A stretch of 36,431 nt of DNA from Bacteroidales bacterium (GTDB lineage Bacteria; Bacteroidota; Bacteroidia; Bacteroidales; UBA7960). The notes below the pieces were generated by a model that worked only from the letters and a program-made list of their open reading frames with translations, was not told the DNA's origin and ran no database searches. Within the stretch, counting starts at the first letter, position 1; each line of letters begins with the position of its first letter. The stretch is from NCBI GenBank assembly GCA_003567625.1, contig PWZB01000158.1, forward strand, positions 1 through 36,431. The letters are read 5' to 3'. The translations under genes and the position numbers were made by a program. Of this stretch, positions 17,385 to 27,675 are shown piece after piece.

Positions 17385-18473
17385 ATGAAATTTAAAATAG
17401 GAGACAGGTTTAACTTTTTGGATGAGAAAGGTGGGGGTATTGTGACTAAGATCACAGATGATAACGTCGTCTATGTTGAAATTGAAGATGAGTTTGAGGT
17501 TCCCGTTGCCGCTTCAAATCTTATCCTTACCTCAACGGAAGAGGGTTATAGTGCCCGGGAGGATGACCTTGACAATCATAATGAAGTAAAAAAGAGTTAT
17601 CAAACCGGTGAAAACATTACTCCTTTGAAAACAGATGAAAAAGACTTACATGAGGAAGGAATATATTTTGCAATAATTCCTGAAGACCAGGAAAAACCTT
17701 TGGCAGGGAATTTGATGTTATACCTTGCGAATCAAACCGATTACCAGATTTTATTCAGTTTGTTTACAAATGAATCGGGTACTTTTTACGGATTTGATTT
17801 CGGATATTTGGAACCCCGTTCCAAAATTTATCTTGATTCTATTAGCAGAACAAAAATAGAACTTTGGGTAAATGCTTTGGTGCAGGTGGTTTTCTTTAAA
17901 GAAGGTAAAACGACCATACTCCGGCCATTAAGCCGACTGATTGATTTTAAGCCGGTTAAAACTTATAAGGAAGATGCGTTTCGATATTACAATATGCTTG
18001 AAAACAAAGCGATAATGATAAAATTGGGGCTGACGAAAAATCAGACTTCCACCCCCTATGTATCAAAAGAAGTATCGGATGATAATCTAAGCTTGTTAAA
18101 AGAAAAACTTATTTCGGAACATAAATTTAAAACCGGCAAGCCGGGAAAAGAGAGAGCTTTTCTTGATAAACACAATATAGGTGAAAAGGTTGCGGAGGTT
18201 GATCTGCACATACATAAGCTTGTGGATGATTTTACAAACCTTGAAAACAAGGATTTAATAAATATTCAGATTGAATATTTCAAAAAGTGTCTTGAGCAGG
18301 CTGTAAAGGATAAATATCGTAAATTAATATTCATACACGGAATAGGGGATGGTGTATTAAAAAACGAGATTTTGAAACACCTGAAAAAAACCGATGGGGT
18401 CCAATACTATGATGCACCATACAACCGTTATGGATTTGGAGCTACAGAAGTGAGGTTTTACAGGAATAAATGA
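17385..18473 (+). CDS. DUF2027 domain protein with C-terminal Smr domain
   Basis: A 362-residue protein. The N-terminus (MKFKIGDRFNFLDEKGGG) is a small SH3-like start, then an acidic linker, then the DUF2027 core (about 85-205). The Smr domain (about 270-360) has LHIH (274-277) and HGIGDG (318-323), the two motifs that define Smr endonucleases, also found at the end of MutS2. There is no MutS part. Smr domains nick DNA or cleave mRNA on stalled ribosomes, so a nucleic-acid role is likely. The ATG at 17385 is preferred over an upstream ATG at 17328, which would add 19 unlike residues. Its stop is directly followed by the RNase P RNA. Confidence 0.88.
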   Translation: MKFKIGDRFNFLDEKGGGIVTKITDDNVVYVEIEDEFEVPVAASNLILTSTEEGYSAREDDLDNHNEVKKSYQTGENITPLKTDEKDLHEEGIYFAIIPEDQEKPLAGNLMLYLANQTDYQILFSLFTNESGTFYGFDFGYLEPRSKIYLDSISRTKIELWVNALVQVVFFKEGKTTILRPLSRLIDFKPVKTYKEDAFRYYNMLENKAIMIKLGLTKNQTSTPYVSKEVSDDNLSLLKEKLISEHKFKTGKPGKERAFLDKHNIGEKVAEVDLHIHKLVDDFTNLENKDLINIQIEYFKKCLEQAVKDKYRKLIFIHGIGDGVLKNEILKHLKKTDGVQYYDAPYNRYGFGATEVRFYRNK

Positions 18474-18841
18474 AAGAAGCAAGCCGACCTGTCGCTGCAT
18501 TTAAAGTCATGCAGAGGAAAGTCCGGGCAACGTAGAGCATCATACTTCCTAACGGGAAGCAGGCTTGCTCTCTAGAGGGCAGGCCGAGAGAAAGTGCCAC
18601 AGAAAATAACCGTCCCGGCATCTGTCCGGGATAAGGGTGAAAACGTGAGGTAAGAGCTCACGACTTTTGCGGGCGACCGTAAAAGGGGGTAAACCTTATG
18701 AGTTGAAAGGTCAAATATACCGGGGGCATGAGTGTGGCTCGCACAAACCCGGAGGGTAGACCGTTAGAGGCAGGGTGTGAACCCTGCCCAAGATAAATGA
18801 CAGGATAGAACAAAACCCGGCTTACTGGCTTGCTTCTTTTT
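18474..18841 (+). ncRNA. rnpB: RNase P RNA (bacterial type A)
   Basis: The catalytic RNA of RNase P, which trims the 5' end of tRNAs. The P1 stem joins AAGAAGCAAGCC (from about 18474) with GGCTTGCTTCTT (ending about 18838). The conserved region I GAGGAAAGTCCGGGC is at 18514-18528; AGAGAAAGTGCCACAGAAA at about 18587-18605 holds the next core region; and AGAACAAAACCCGGCTTA near 18808 is the conserved region V that pairs to form P4. The GAACCCTGCCC stem (18780s) also fits. P1 runs into a T-stretch, which probably ends the transcript. The 5' end lies within one or two bases of the preceding stop codon. Confidence 0.96.
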
Positions 18842-18953
18842 TAATTATGTAAAATAATTGTTGAAAAATACCTGGTATTGTTAATAAATTATTGACAGCC
18901 CCAACATTTTATTATTAGTAAATTAGCAATCAATTACCCTTCATAAATATATT

Positions 18954-21900
18954 ATGAGAATAACTGCCATTATATTATTAATTATTTTTAGCATAACCGT
19001 AGCTAAAAGCCAAAAAACTTCAATTTATGATCAGCCGGAAGCTGACTACAGATCAGCACTTGAACTTTTCAATAAAGAAAAGTTTGGCGCTGCACAAAAT
19101 CAATTCAGGAAAATTATTGACCAAATTGAAGACCCTAACTCGGAAATTAAAATCAATGCACAATATTATAAAGCTATTTGTGCGCTGGAACTTTTTCATC
19201 CCGACTCTGAAGTTTTACTTTCATCATTTATTGATCAACACCCGCTCCATCCAAAACAATCCATTGCCAGTTTCCAGATGGGAAACCTTCAGTACCGTAA
19301 CAGGAAGTATGAAGACGCCCTGGCATGGTATGAAAAAGTGGATATGTTTGACCTCGACATGCAACAAAAAGAAGAATATACATTTAAAAGAGGTTATTCA
19401 TTTTTTACCCTTGAGGATTATGAAAATGCCAAACGATTGTTGTTTGACATAAGAAACCCCGGCAGTGTCTATTATGCACCCGCATTGTATTATTACGGGC
19501 ATATTGCATATATGGAGCAAAATTATGAAACGGCTTTCAGATCATTTAAAAAATTGGTGGATGATTCCAATTTTGGCCCGATTGTACCATATTACATTAC
19601 ACATATATATTATTTACAGGGAAGGTACAACGAGTTGCTTGAATATGCTCCTCCTTTGCTGGAAGAAGCGTCAACGCGCAGGGCTTCGGAAATAGCCAGG
19701 TTGATAGGCGATGCCTACTATTCTAAAAAACAGTATGTTGAAGCAATACCTTACCTTGAAGATTATCGCCGTCAGACCAGCGAAAGACTGACACGTGACG
19801 ATTATTACCAGCTTGCATATTCATATTATAGCATAGAGGATTGCGAAAAAGCACGGGGGTATTTTGAACGTATAATTAAAGGCGAAGACTCACTTGCGCA
19901 AAATGCTTATTTCCTGCTGGCTGATTGTTACCTGAAAACCGGCGACAAAAGAGCTGCAAGAAATGCATTCAGGGCGGCATATGGAATGGATTTTATCCCG
20001 AAAATAAAGCAAGATGCACTTTTTAATTATGCTAAGTTGTCATACGAACTTTCATACAGCCCGTTTAACGAAGCAATAATATCTTTTAAAAAATATATCG
20101 AAGATTATCCCGACTCACCAAGAATCAGCGAAGCTTATGAATACCTGACAGACCTGTTTCTTACAACACGAAACTATCGTGATGCAATGACATCAATGGA
20201 AAAAGTTGAAATAAACACACCAAGGCTAAAACAAGCTTATCAACGTATAGCATATTACCGCGGCGTGGAGTTATTTAATAATGGCGATTTTAATGGTTCC
20301 ATAGATTATTTCAACAGGTCACTGAAATATCCTGATAATAACACAATACGTGCGCAATGTATCTATTGGACAGGAAATGCATACTATAGAATGGAAGATT
20401 ATGATAAAGCAATCGAATATCAGAAAAGATTCCTGATCACTCCCGGTGCTTTTGACCTGAATAAATATAACCGTGCAAATTACAATATCGGGTATGCATA
20501 TTTTAAGAAAAAAGAATATGAAGATGCAATAACTTCATTCAGAAAATTCATAGCTAAAGAAGATGAAGATTCCAGGTTGCTCAATGATGCATATCTTAGA
20601 ATCGGTGATAGTTATTTCATAACTAAAAACTACAGGAACGCTATTGATTATTATGACCGGGCACTGGAAACAGATATCCTTGATTCCGATTATGCTTTGT
20701 TTCAAAAAGCCGTAGCACTTGGTGCAATCGGTAATTTCAGGGCAAAAGCAAACTCATTGCACCGGTTTTTACAAGAATACCCCGGGTCAAACTATCTTGC
20801 CGATGCCAAATATGAGCTTGCCAATACTTATATGATGATGGATGATTCAAACCAGGCCTTAATATATTATTCTGACGTTATTAATGATCATCCCAGAAGC
20901 AGCTATGTTAAAAGAGCAATGCTGAAAAAAGGCCTTATTTATTATAATGATTTTAAAGATGATAAAGCCCTGGAACAACTGAAAAATGTTGTAGATAATT
21001 ATCCCGGCACAGAGCAATCGCAGGAAGCGCTTGAAACTATGAGGATGATTTATGTTAACCTTGATCGTGTTGATGAATATGTTAAATATACCGAAAACCT
21101 GGGAATTGCCGATCTGACTGTTGCACAACAAGATTCGCTTACCTATATAGCTGCCGAGAATCATTATATGCAAGGCGATTGTGAAAATGCCGTCAGAAGC
21201 TTCAATAACTATATAGACAGGTTCCCGGAAGGCATTTTTTCCATTAATGCCAATTTTTATAATGCTGAATGTTATTTCAGGATGAACGAATATAAAAGGG
21301 CATTGAGAGGCTATGAATACGTTGCCGAAAAACCGAAAAACAGGTTCTCGGAAAATGCAACCCTGCGTGCTGCATCTATAAACTACAGGCTCGGAAATTA
21401 TATGGCTGCACTTGATTATTTTGAAAAACTAGAGAAAATCGCAGAATACCGGAATAATATCATGGAGGCAAGAATAGGTCAAATGCGATGCCTGTTTCAT
21501 ACGGAACGTTATGAACAAGCCGTCAATGCTGCCGGTAATGTAATTCAAACTGATAAAGCTCCCGATAATGTTATCCAAGAAGCCTATATGGTTAAAGGAA
21601 ACTCTTCCATGAAACTTAACAGGTTTGATGAAGCCAAAATACATTTCACCGAGGCAAAAGAAATAGCCAGTAATGAAATGTCCGCCGAAGCAAAATATAA
21701 CCTGGCTTATATTGAATTCAGAAAAGGTGATTATGACGAATGTGAGGAGTTGATCTTGGAGTATGTTAACCACATAACATCCTATGAATATTGGCTTGCC
21801 AAAATGTTTATCCTGCTTGCCGACAATTATTCGCAAACAGGCAATTTGTTCCAGGCTAAACATACACTGCAAAGCATTATAGATAATTATGAAGGAGATG

Positions 21901-22010
21901 AGTTGCTGGCAATTGCACGTGAAAAGCTTAAAGATATTGAAAAACAAGAAAAAGCTGGGGAGGAGGAGGAGTTGAAAAAAGAAGATAAATCATTTGAGAT
22001 TGATTTCTGA
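18954..22010 (+). CDS. Large exported tetratricopeptide-repeat protein
   Basis: A 1018-residue protein made almost entirely of TPR-like helical pairs, at least 20 by eye. The signal peptide MRITAIILLIIFSITVAKS (cleavage near SQK) points to the periplasm. Typical repeat units are QYRNRKYEDALAWYEKV, GNAYYRMEDYDKAIEYQKRF, IGDSYFITKNYRNAIDYYDR and ECYFRMNEYKRALRGYEYV. The C-terminus is an acidic/basic helix (EKAGEEEELKKEDK). TPR proteins act as scaffolds or chaperones. The beta-barrel gene follows 13 bases later, so the two products probably work together at the outer membrane. I cannot name the complex. Confidence 0.88.
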   Translation: MRITAIILLIIFSITVAKSQKTSIYDQPEADYRSALELFNKEKFGAAQNQFRKIIDQIEDPNSEIKINAQYYKAICALELFHPDSEVLLSSFIDQHPLHPKQSIASFQMGNLQYRNRKYEDALAWYEKVDMFDLDMQQKEEYTFKRGYSFFTLEDYENAKRLLFDIRNPGSVYYAPALYYYGHIAYMEQNYETAFRSFKKLVDDSNFGPIVPYYITHIYYLQGRYNELLEYAPPLLEEASTRRASEIARLIGDAYYSKKQYVEAIPYLEDYRRQTSERLTRDDYYQLAYSYYSIEDCEKARGYFERIIKGEDSLAQNAYFLLADCYLKTGDKRAARNAFRAAYGMDFIPKIKQDALFNYAKLSYELSYSPFNEAIISFKKYIEDYPDSPRISEAYEYLTDLFLTTRNYRDAMTSMEKVEINTPRLKQAYQRIAYYRGVELFNNGDFNGSIDYFNRSLKYPDNNTIRAQCIYWTGNAYYRMEDYDKAIEYQKRFLITPGAFDLNKYNRANYNIGYAYFKKKEYEDAITSFRKFIAKEDEDSRLLNDAYLRIGDSYFITKNYRNAIDYYDRALETDILDSDYALFQKAVALGAIGNFRAKANSLHRFLQEYPGSNYLADAKYELANTYMMMDDSNQALIYYSDVINDHPRSSYVKRAMLKKGLIYYNDFKDDKALEQLKNVVDNYPGTEQSQEALETMRMIYVNLDRVDEYVKYTENLGIADLTVAQQDSLTYIAAENHYMQGDCENAVRSFNNYIDRFPEGIFSINANFYNAECYFRMNEYKRALRGYEYVAEKPKNRFSENATLRAASINYRLGNYMAALDYFEKLEKIAEYRNNIMEARIGQMRCLFHTERYEQAVNAAGNVIQTDKAPDNVIQEAYMVKGNSSMKLNRFDEAKIHFTEAKEIASNEMSAEAKYNLAYIEFRKGDYDECEELILEYVNHITSYEYWLAKMFILLADNYSQTGNLFQAKHTLQSIIDNYEGDELLAIAREKLKDIEKQEKAGEEEELKKEDKSFEIDF

Positions 22011-22023
22011 TTTTTATTATTTA

Positions 22024-23781
22024 ATGAAAAAATATACTTGTATGCAAAAGGTGTTTAAAACAATAATATTATTTTCAGCTTTTTTGATTACGGTGATTTT
22101 TTTTGCCAATCATGTAAAAGCCCAGGAACCGCTTGACTTTGAAGAAATTAAGGTGATAGCGCCTTATGAACCTGCTATTTCGGATGCATTTAAAATTGCT
22201 GATTCACCCGTAATTGAAGATACGCTTCAAATCAGCAGAGACCTTGATTATTATATTGCGCCCGTGAAACTTGAAACAAGCTTTGATGTGCTGCCAATTG
22301 ATGCTGCAAGGATGAGAGGCGAACCACTCAGCAAACTCTACCGGGCATATATCAAAGGCGGGTTTGGAACCCATTCTACACCATATGGAGAAGCATTTTT
22401 CAACTCCCTGCGTTCAAATAATTATGCCTATGGGCTTAGATTAAAACATCTATCATCGGCAGGCAATGTAAAAGATTTTCCTCATAGCGGCTACTCAGAC
22501 AACCTGGCTGAAATTTCTGGAAGAAGGTTTTTCAGAGACCATATACTTGATGCCGGGCTTGATTATGAACGTAATGTGGTTCATTTTTATGGAACCAAAA
22601 AAGATGATTTTTTTAATGATGATAATGATATATATAAAAATTTCGACAAGCTCACAACAAAAGACAGTATAAGGCAACGATACCATTATTTTTCCGCTAA
22701 CACAGGCTTTCGTAATAATACTTTGGATTCATTAAAGCTATCGTATGACTTAGACCTGGATTACCATTTTTTAAAAGATGACTATGATGCAACCCAACAA
22801 AAAATAGGCTTTTCAGGCACGTTTCAACGTCAGCTTCCTCCCGATCCCATGGGGTTTGCCGAAGACCAGCACTTCAAGCTTAACCTTTATGCAGATTACT
22901 ACGACAACAAGTCACCGCTTAACTCAGTTACCAGCAGTATCTTTGGCATTAAACCACGATTATCATCCAATTATAAAGATTTTAAGTTTTATCTTGGTTT
23001 TAACGCAGCCCTTAAATCTGATTCAATAACCTATTTCAGAATACACCCTGAAGCCGGAAGTGAAGTTAACCTTATTGATGGTGCACTTGCAGCTTATGCA
23101 TACCTGGCCGGCGGAATTGAAAGGCATAACTTATATGATCTTTACCGCGAAAATCCTTTTTTAAATTCTGCACTTGAATACCGTTTCAGAAACATGAAAT
23201 CAGAAATCGGAGGCGGATTCAAAGGGTCAATAAGTTCATACGTCTCTTATGACCTTAGCGTGAGAAACTCAACAATAGAAAATTATGCTTTCTTTGTTAC
23301 CGATACAAGCACGGTTCTTAATAATAAGATGACAGTCATTTATGATGACGTGAGGCTTTTTAATTTCCGTGCAGAAATATTTTCGCAGATTGCCGAAAGG
23401 CTTAATGTAAGATTCGCATCCAATTATTACCAGTTTACGCTCGATAATGAAATCGCAGCATGGCATATTCCAACTACGCGCCTCGATTTATCAGTTAAAT
23501 ACAATATACAGGATAAAATTATCCTGACAGCTGCTGCTTTTGCCCGTAATTCATGGTATGGAAGAGTTTTTGAAGAAAATGATGAAGGCGGGTTGCAGCC
23601 AGAGAAAAAAGAAATTCACGGATTCCATGTTGATATCAATCTTGGAATTGAATACAGATACACAAAATTATTATCAGTATTCTTAAACTTTAATAATGTA
23701 CAAAACCAACCTTTGGAGCGGTGGATGAATTATCCGTCACAAAGATTTAACTTTTTGGGTGGAATTACATATTCTTTTTGA
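22024..23781 (+). CDS. Outer membrane beta-barrel protein, partner of the TPR protein
   Basis: A 585-residue predicted outer membrane protein. The ATG at 22024 gives a Lys-rich start and a hydrophobic signal segment ending near HVKAQ; another ATG at 22042 is possible, and a still earlier one at 21994 would overlap the TPR gene. The mature N-terminus EPLDFEEIKVIAPYEPAISD recalls the start of TonB-dependent receptor-like barrels, but I see no clear plug domain. The rest is a run of beta-strands ending in RFNFLGGITYSF, with the C-terminal Phe typical of barrels. Function unknown. It is very likely co-transcribed with the TPR gene. Confidence 0.75.
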   Translation: MKKYTCMQKVFKTIILFSAFLITVIFFANHVKAQEPLDFEEIKVIAPYEPAISDAFKIADSPVIEDTLQISRDLDYYIAPVKLETSFDVLPIDAARMRGEPLSKLYRAYIKGGFGTHSTPYGEAFFNSLRSNNYAYGLRLKHLSSAGNVKDFPHSGYSDNLAEISGRRFFRDHILDAGLDYERNVVHFYGTKKDDFFNDDNDIYKNFDKLTTKDSIRQRYHYFSANTGFRNNTLDSLKLSYDLDLDYHFLKDDYDATQQKIGFSGTFQRQLPPDPMGFAEDQHFKLNLYADYYDNKSPLNSVTSSIFGIKPRLSSNYKDFKFYLGFNAALKSDSITYFRIHPEAGSEVNLIDGALAAYAYLAGGIERHNLYDLYRENPFLNSALEYRFRNMKSEIGGGFKGSISSYVSYDLSVRNSTIENYAFFVTDTSTVLNNKMTVIYDDVRLFNFRAEIFSQIAERLNVRFASNYYQFTLDNEIAAWHIPTTRLDLSVKYNIQDKIILTAAAFARNSWYGRVFEENDEGGLQPEKKEIHGFHVDINLGIEYRYTKLLSVFLNFNNVQNQPLERWMNYPSQRFNFLGGITYSF

Positions 23782-23869
23782 TGGATCGCATCATGCCGAC
23801 GTTCCGGCTGAATATGACTGATAAGTATCATACAGATTTAAGAAGATTGTTGATTATTTGATTATTTTA

Positions 23870-24538
23870 ATGAAAGAGCATAAGATTAAAAATGCGCTTT
23901 TTTCAACTGCTTACCTGCTCCCTGTTGAATATTTCGTATATATGCTCTTGAGTGATAATGTATGTATTGAAGCCCAGGAGACATATCCCAGGCAAACCTA
24001 TCGTAACCGTTGTTATATTTATGGCAGTAATGGCATTGAATCACTCAATATTCCCGTTATTAAACCATACGGTGAAAGGTCTAAAACCAAAGATGTGCTG
24101 ATCAGCTATGAGCAAAAGTGGCAGAGAAACCATTGGAGAGCTATATGTGCAGCTTATCGTAATTCTCCCTTTTTTATATATTACCAGGACTTCCTTGAGC
24201 CGTTTTATCAAAAACAGATCGGTAAATTGCTTGACTTTAATTTTTTTTTGTTGGATGCATTGTTTTCAGAAATTGGTATTGAAAAAAGTGTCTGCTTTAC
24301 CACTGTTTTTGAAAAAAAAATTACCTGCGCAACGGATCTTCGTACAATAATAAGCCCTAAATCTAAAGATAGAGGCCAGTTTCAACCTTTGAAGTTCCCT
24401 CATTACAACCAGGTTTTTGCACATAAATATGGTTTTATTGCAAACCTGAGTATCATTGACCTGTTGTTCAATAAAGGCCCCGACACAAAAGATTATCTTA
24501 TTGAATGTGCCGGCCAGGCTGCCCGCCGAGGCTTATGA
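23870..24538 (+). CDS. WbqC-like family protein
   Basis: A 222-residue cytoplasmic protein. It matches the WbqC-like family in ALFSTAYLLPVEYFVYML, the IEAQETYPRQTYRNRC segment, NGIESLNIPVIKP and the middle KWQRNHWRAICAAYRNSPFF. Some members lie in polysaccharide clusters, but most Bacteroidota copies do not and their reaction is unknown. The ATG at 23870 is used; the TTG 12 bases earlier adds only four hydrophobic residues. The ending is GQAARRGL. It lies 88 bases after the beta-barrel gene and may belong to the same unit. Confidence 0.88.
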   Translation: MKEHKIKNALFSTAYLLPVEYFVYMLLSDNVCIEAQETYPRQTYRNRCYIYGSNGIESLNIPVIKPYGERSKTKDVLISYEQKWQRNHWRAICAAYRNSPFFIYYQDFLEPFYQKQIGKLLDFNFFLLDALFSEIGIEKSVCFTTVFEKKITCATDLRTIISPKSKDRGQFQPLKFPHYNQVFAHKYGFIANLSIIDLLFNKGPDTKDYLIECAGQAARRGL

Positions 24539-24598
24539 GAATCAGGGGAAAAAAGGATTATCAAAGTAATTATTCTGCAATTATAAAAAATATAAATA

Positions 24599-24632
24599 TT
24601 TGCCGGAATGATAAAAAATTTATATAAATTTG
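24599..24632 (+). promoter_or_regulatory. Predicted promoter of the NlpC/P60 gene
   Basis: TTTG (24599-24602), a 22-base spacer and TAAATTTG (24625-24632) fit the Bacteroidota -33/-7 pattern with a slightly long spacer. The ATG is 50 bases downstream. Confidence 0.45.
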
Positions 24633-24682
24633 TAAAAAATTAGGATAAAAATCAATTTTACAATTGATAATGAATATTAATT

Positions 24683-25468
24683 ATGGATAAAGGAATATGT
24701 TTGCTGGGGGCTGTGCCGGTCAGGCAAAATCCGGATGACAAGAGTACGATGGAAACTCAACTGATATGGGGCGAATCATTTTTGATATTGGAGCGTACAA
24801 AAAAATGGCTTAATGTTCAATCGCATCATGATCATTTTGAAGGGTGGATTCCTGAAAACCAGGTATTTTATCTGACTGATGAACAATTCGAAGCTCTTTC
24901 AACTTCAAAACCGGTAAGGGCAGCCAGTTTATTTAATTATGTTACAGAAATTATTACAGGCAAAAAATATATAATACCCGCCGGTTCTGATTTATATAAC
25001 TATGATGATGGAGAGTTTTCTGTTTTGTGGCACAAGTTTAAATATGACGGTACGGTTATTAATAACCGGAATGTCAAAAATCCTGCCGAATATGCTATTC
25101 TTTTTTTAAATGCACCTTATTTATTTGGCGGGCGGACTGCCATGGGAATTGATTGTCCGGGACTTGTGCAAATAGCTTATAAAATGGCCGGTATATCTAT
25201 TAGCAGGAATGCTTTTCAACAGTCAAGGGAAGGTAAACTGGTGCACTTCCATCATGACACACAACCGGGAGATCTTATGTTTTTTGATGAAAACGAGGGT
25301 TCAATAACGCATGCCGGTATAGTTTTTGAACGTGGATTAATTATTCATGTTAATGGAAAAGTAAGGATTGATTCTTTTGACCAGCAAGGAATTTATGATG
25401 TCGAAAAGAAAAAATACACTCACCAATTGCGTTTGATAAAACGTATACCCCTGAGACAGGAATTATAG
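24683..25468 (+). CDS. NlpC/P60 peptidase with SH3-like domains (DPP VI/YkfC-like)
   Basis: A 261-residue cysteine peptidase. Residues 1-130 hold two SH3b-like parts (GICLLGAVPVRQNPDDKSTM, then WLNVQSHHDHFEGWI). The NlpC/P60 catalytic domain follows, with Cys158 in GIDCPGLVQ, His210 in ITHAGIV and His222 in IHVNG as the third member. The arrangement matches gamma-D-glutamyl-L-diamino acid endopeptidases such as YkfC, which cut peptidoglycan stem peptides. No signal peptide is seen, which fits a cytoplasmic muropeptide-recycling role, as for dipeptidyl-peptidase VI. A clear terminator follows 118 bases downstream. Confidence 0.88.
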   Translation: MDKGICLLGAVPVRQNPDDKSTMETQLIWGESFLILERTKKWLNVQSHHDHFEGWIPENQVFYLTDEQFEALSTSKPVRAASLFNYVTEIITGKKYIIPAGSDLYNYDDGEFSVLWHKFKYDGTVINNRNVKNPAEYAILFLNAPYLFGGRTAMGIDCPGLVQIAYKMAGISISRNAFQQSREGKLVHFHHDTQPGDLMFFDENEGSITHAGIVFERGLIIHVNGKVRIDSFDQQGIYDVEKKKYTHQLRLIKRIPLRQEL

Positions 25469-25585
25469 CTGTTAACCAATAAGAACAAATAGAAAACAGA
25501 AAATATTATAACCCGGGTATAACAACCGGAAGCAATATAACAAAATGATAGTATCAGAGTGCAACAATATATAAAGCCAATGGCC

Positions 25586-25613
25586 GGTATCTGATGTTTC
25601 AGATACCTTTTCC
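25586..25613 (+). terminator. Rho-independent terminator after the NlpC/P60 gene
   Basis: GGTATCTGA and TCAGATACC form a perfect 9-bp stem with a 4-base loop (TGTT), followed by TTTTCC. It lies before the thrS promoter box and separates the two units. Confidence 0.7.
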
Positions 25614-25658
25614 TGTGAAAAAATAATTTTAAATAACCATATTATTCCAATAAAACCG

Positions 25659-25666
25659 TAACTTTG
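25659..25666 (+). promoter_or_regulatory. Predicted -7 box for the thrS operon
   Basis: TAACTTTG matches TAnnTTTG and ends 23 bases before the thrS ATG. No clear -33 partner. The short leader leaves no room for a T-box or a long operator. Confidence 0.45.
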
Positions 25667-25689
25667 CGCTCTGAAAAACGGTTTTTCGC

Positions 25690-27636
25690 ATGGTAAAAAT
25701 AACATTTCCGGATAAATCGGTAAAACAATTTCCCGAAAGGGTTACAGGTATAGAAATAGCGAAGAGCATTAGCGAAGGCTTGGCCCGGAATGTTTTTTCC
25801 ATTAGTGTTAATGGAGAAGTTTGGGATTTGAGTAGGCCTATAGAGCAGGATGCTGTGATTAAATTGCATACGTGGGATGATAAAGAGGGGCGTGCTGCTA
25901 TGTGGCATTCGTCCGCTCATCTTATGGCTGCAGCTATTGAAGAATTGTACCCAGGTACTAAATTCGGTATTGGTCCTGATATAGAAAATGGGTTTTATTA
26001 TGATATTGATTTGGGCAACCGAACCCTTTCACCTGATGACCTGCCAGGTATAGAAAAAAAGATGCAGGAGATTACCGGTAAGAAACAACCTTTTATTCGT
26101 AAAGAAGTTCCAAAACAGGAAGCGCTTGAATATTATAAAAAAAAGAATGACGAATATAAAGTTGAGTTGATCAACGAACTGGAGGACGGTTATATTACTT
26201 TTTATGAATTGGGTGATTTTGTTGATCTGTGCCGTGGCCCTCATTTGTCGGATGTAAGTCCCATAAAAGCTGTAAAGCTATTGAGCATTGCAGGGGCATA
26301 CTGGAGGGGGGATGAATCGCGCAAGCAAATGACAAGGGTATATGGCATAGCTTTTCCTAAGAAGAAACTGCTGGATGAATACCTTGAGATGCTTGAAGAA
26401 GCCCGGAAGCGTGATCACAGGAAAATAGGCAGGGAGATGGAGCTTTTTGCTTTTTCTCAGACAGTAGGACAGGGCCTGCCCCTCTGGCTTCCAAAAGGAG
26501 CTCAGTTGCGTGAAATACTCGAAAAATTTCTTAAAAAGGTGCAACTGAAAGCCGGTTACCTGCCTGTAATCACACCACATATAGGTAATAAAAACTTATA
26601 TATACTTAGCGGACATTATGATAAATACGGGGATGATTCATTTCGACCTATATCAACGCCTTCAGAAGGCGAAGAGTTTTTTCTCAAACCTATGAACTGT
26701 CCTCATCATTGTGAAATATTTAAAACACGACAATATTCATATAAAGAGCTACCCGTAAGGCTTGCCGAATTTGGTACGGTTTACCGCTATGAGCAAAGTG
26801 GTGAACTGCACGGCTTGACAAGAGTCAGGGGGTTTACACAGGATGATGCACATATTTTTTGCCGGCCCGACCAGCTTAAAGAAGAATTCATCAAAGTAAT
26901 AGATATAGTACAGTTAGTTTATAAAGCCCTCAATTTTAAAGATTATAACGCTCAAATATCATTACACGATCCCGATAATATGAAAGATTATATCGGCAGT
27001 GCTGAAAACTGGGAGAAAGCTGAAAAAGCTATCATCGAAGCTACCGAAGAAAAAGGTTTGAAAACCGATATAGTAACCGGTGAGGCTGCCTTTTATGGTC
27101 CTAAACTCGATTTTATGGTTAAGGATGTACTCAACAGAAACTGGCAATTAGGCACGATACAAGTTGATTACAACCTCCCCGAACGATTTGAACTGGAATT
27201 TGTCGGAAGCGACAATCAAAAACATCGCCCGGTGATGATACATAGAACCCCGTTCGGATCAATGGAACGTTTTGTAGCTGTCCTGACAGAACATTGTGCC
27301 GGGAAATTTCCGCTATGGTTAGCACCTCAGCAGGTTATAATATTGCCGATCAGCGATAAATATCAAAAATATGCAGAAAAAGTTTTAAATTTGCTAAATA
27401 ATTACGAAATTCGCACGCTGATTGATAACCGCAATGAAAAAACCGGCAAGAAAATCCGGGATGCAGAAACCCGTAAAATTCCTTATATGCTGATAGTAGG
27501 CGAAAAGGAGGAATCAAATGATACGGTTTCTGTCCGAAAACACCAGGAAGGTGATTTGGGAAGTTTTTCAGTTGACAGTTTTGCAGAAAAAATAATCAAT
27601 GAAGTTAAAAGTTTGATTGATATCAATAATTTATAA
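25690..27636 (+). CDS. thrS: Threonyl-tRNA synthetase
   Basis: This class II enzyme charges tRNA(Thr). The TGS domain is at 1-62. The editing domain has HSSAH (His73, His77) and CRGPHL, which remove mischarged Ser-tRNA. In the core, MNCPHH carries the zinc Cys and is followed by motif 2 ([20 protein letters not shown]) and motif 3 ([13 protein letters not shown]). The C-terminal anticodon-binding domain starts at [17 protein letters not shown]. The 648-residue length is full. It leads the operon thrS-infC-rpmI-rplT, a conserved order in many bacteria; infC starts 39 bases after its stop. Confidence 0.98.
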   Translation: MVKITFPDKSVKQFPERVTGIEIAKSISEGLARNVFSISVNGEVWDLSRPIEQDAVIKLHTWDDKEGRAAMWHSSAHLMAAAIEELYPGTKFGIGPDIENGFYYDIDLGNRTLSPDDLPGIEKKMQEITGKKQPFIRKEVPKQEALEYYKKKNDEYKVELINELEDGYITFYELGDFVDLCRGPHLSDVSPIKAVKLLSIAGAYWRGDESRKQMTRVYGIAFPKKKLLDEYLEMLEEARKRDHRKIGREMELFAFSQTVGQGLPLWLPKGAQLREILEKFLKKVQLKAGYLPVITPHIGNKNLYILSGHYDKYGDDSFRPISTPSEGEEFFLKPMNCPHHCEIFKTRQYSYKELPVRLAEFGTVYRYEQSGELHGLTRVRGFTQDDAHIFCRPDQLKEEFIKVIDIVQLVYKALNFKDYNAQISLHDPDNMKDYIGSAENWEKAEKAIIEATEEKGLKTDIVTGEAAFYGPKLDFMVKDVLNRNWQLGTIQVDYNLPERFELEFVGSDNQKHRPVMIHRTPFGSMERFVAVLTEHCAGKFPLWLAPQQVIILPISDKYQKYAEKVLNLLNNYEIRTLIDNRNEKTGKKIRDAETRKIPYMLIVGEKEESNDTVSVRKHQEGDLGSFSVDSFAEKIINEVKSLIDINNL

Positions 27637-27675
27637 TTAATCTATTTATTAACAAATTTTTGGGAGGGATAAAAT

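Noticed and set aside
21429..21947. 172-residue ORF opposite the TPR gene
   Set aside because: Antisense to a clear TPR coding sequence, with composition typical of a shadow frame.
25469..25689. T-box or attenuator before thrS
   Set aside because: The only hairpin there is a plain terminator of the upstream gene, and the leader after the promoter box is about 20 bases.
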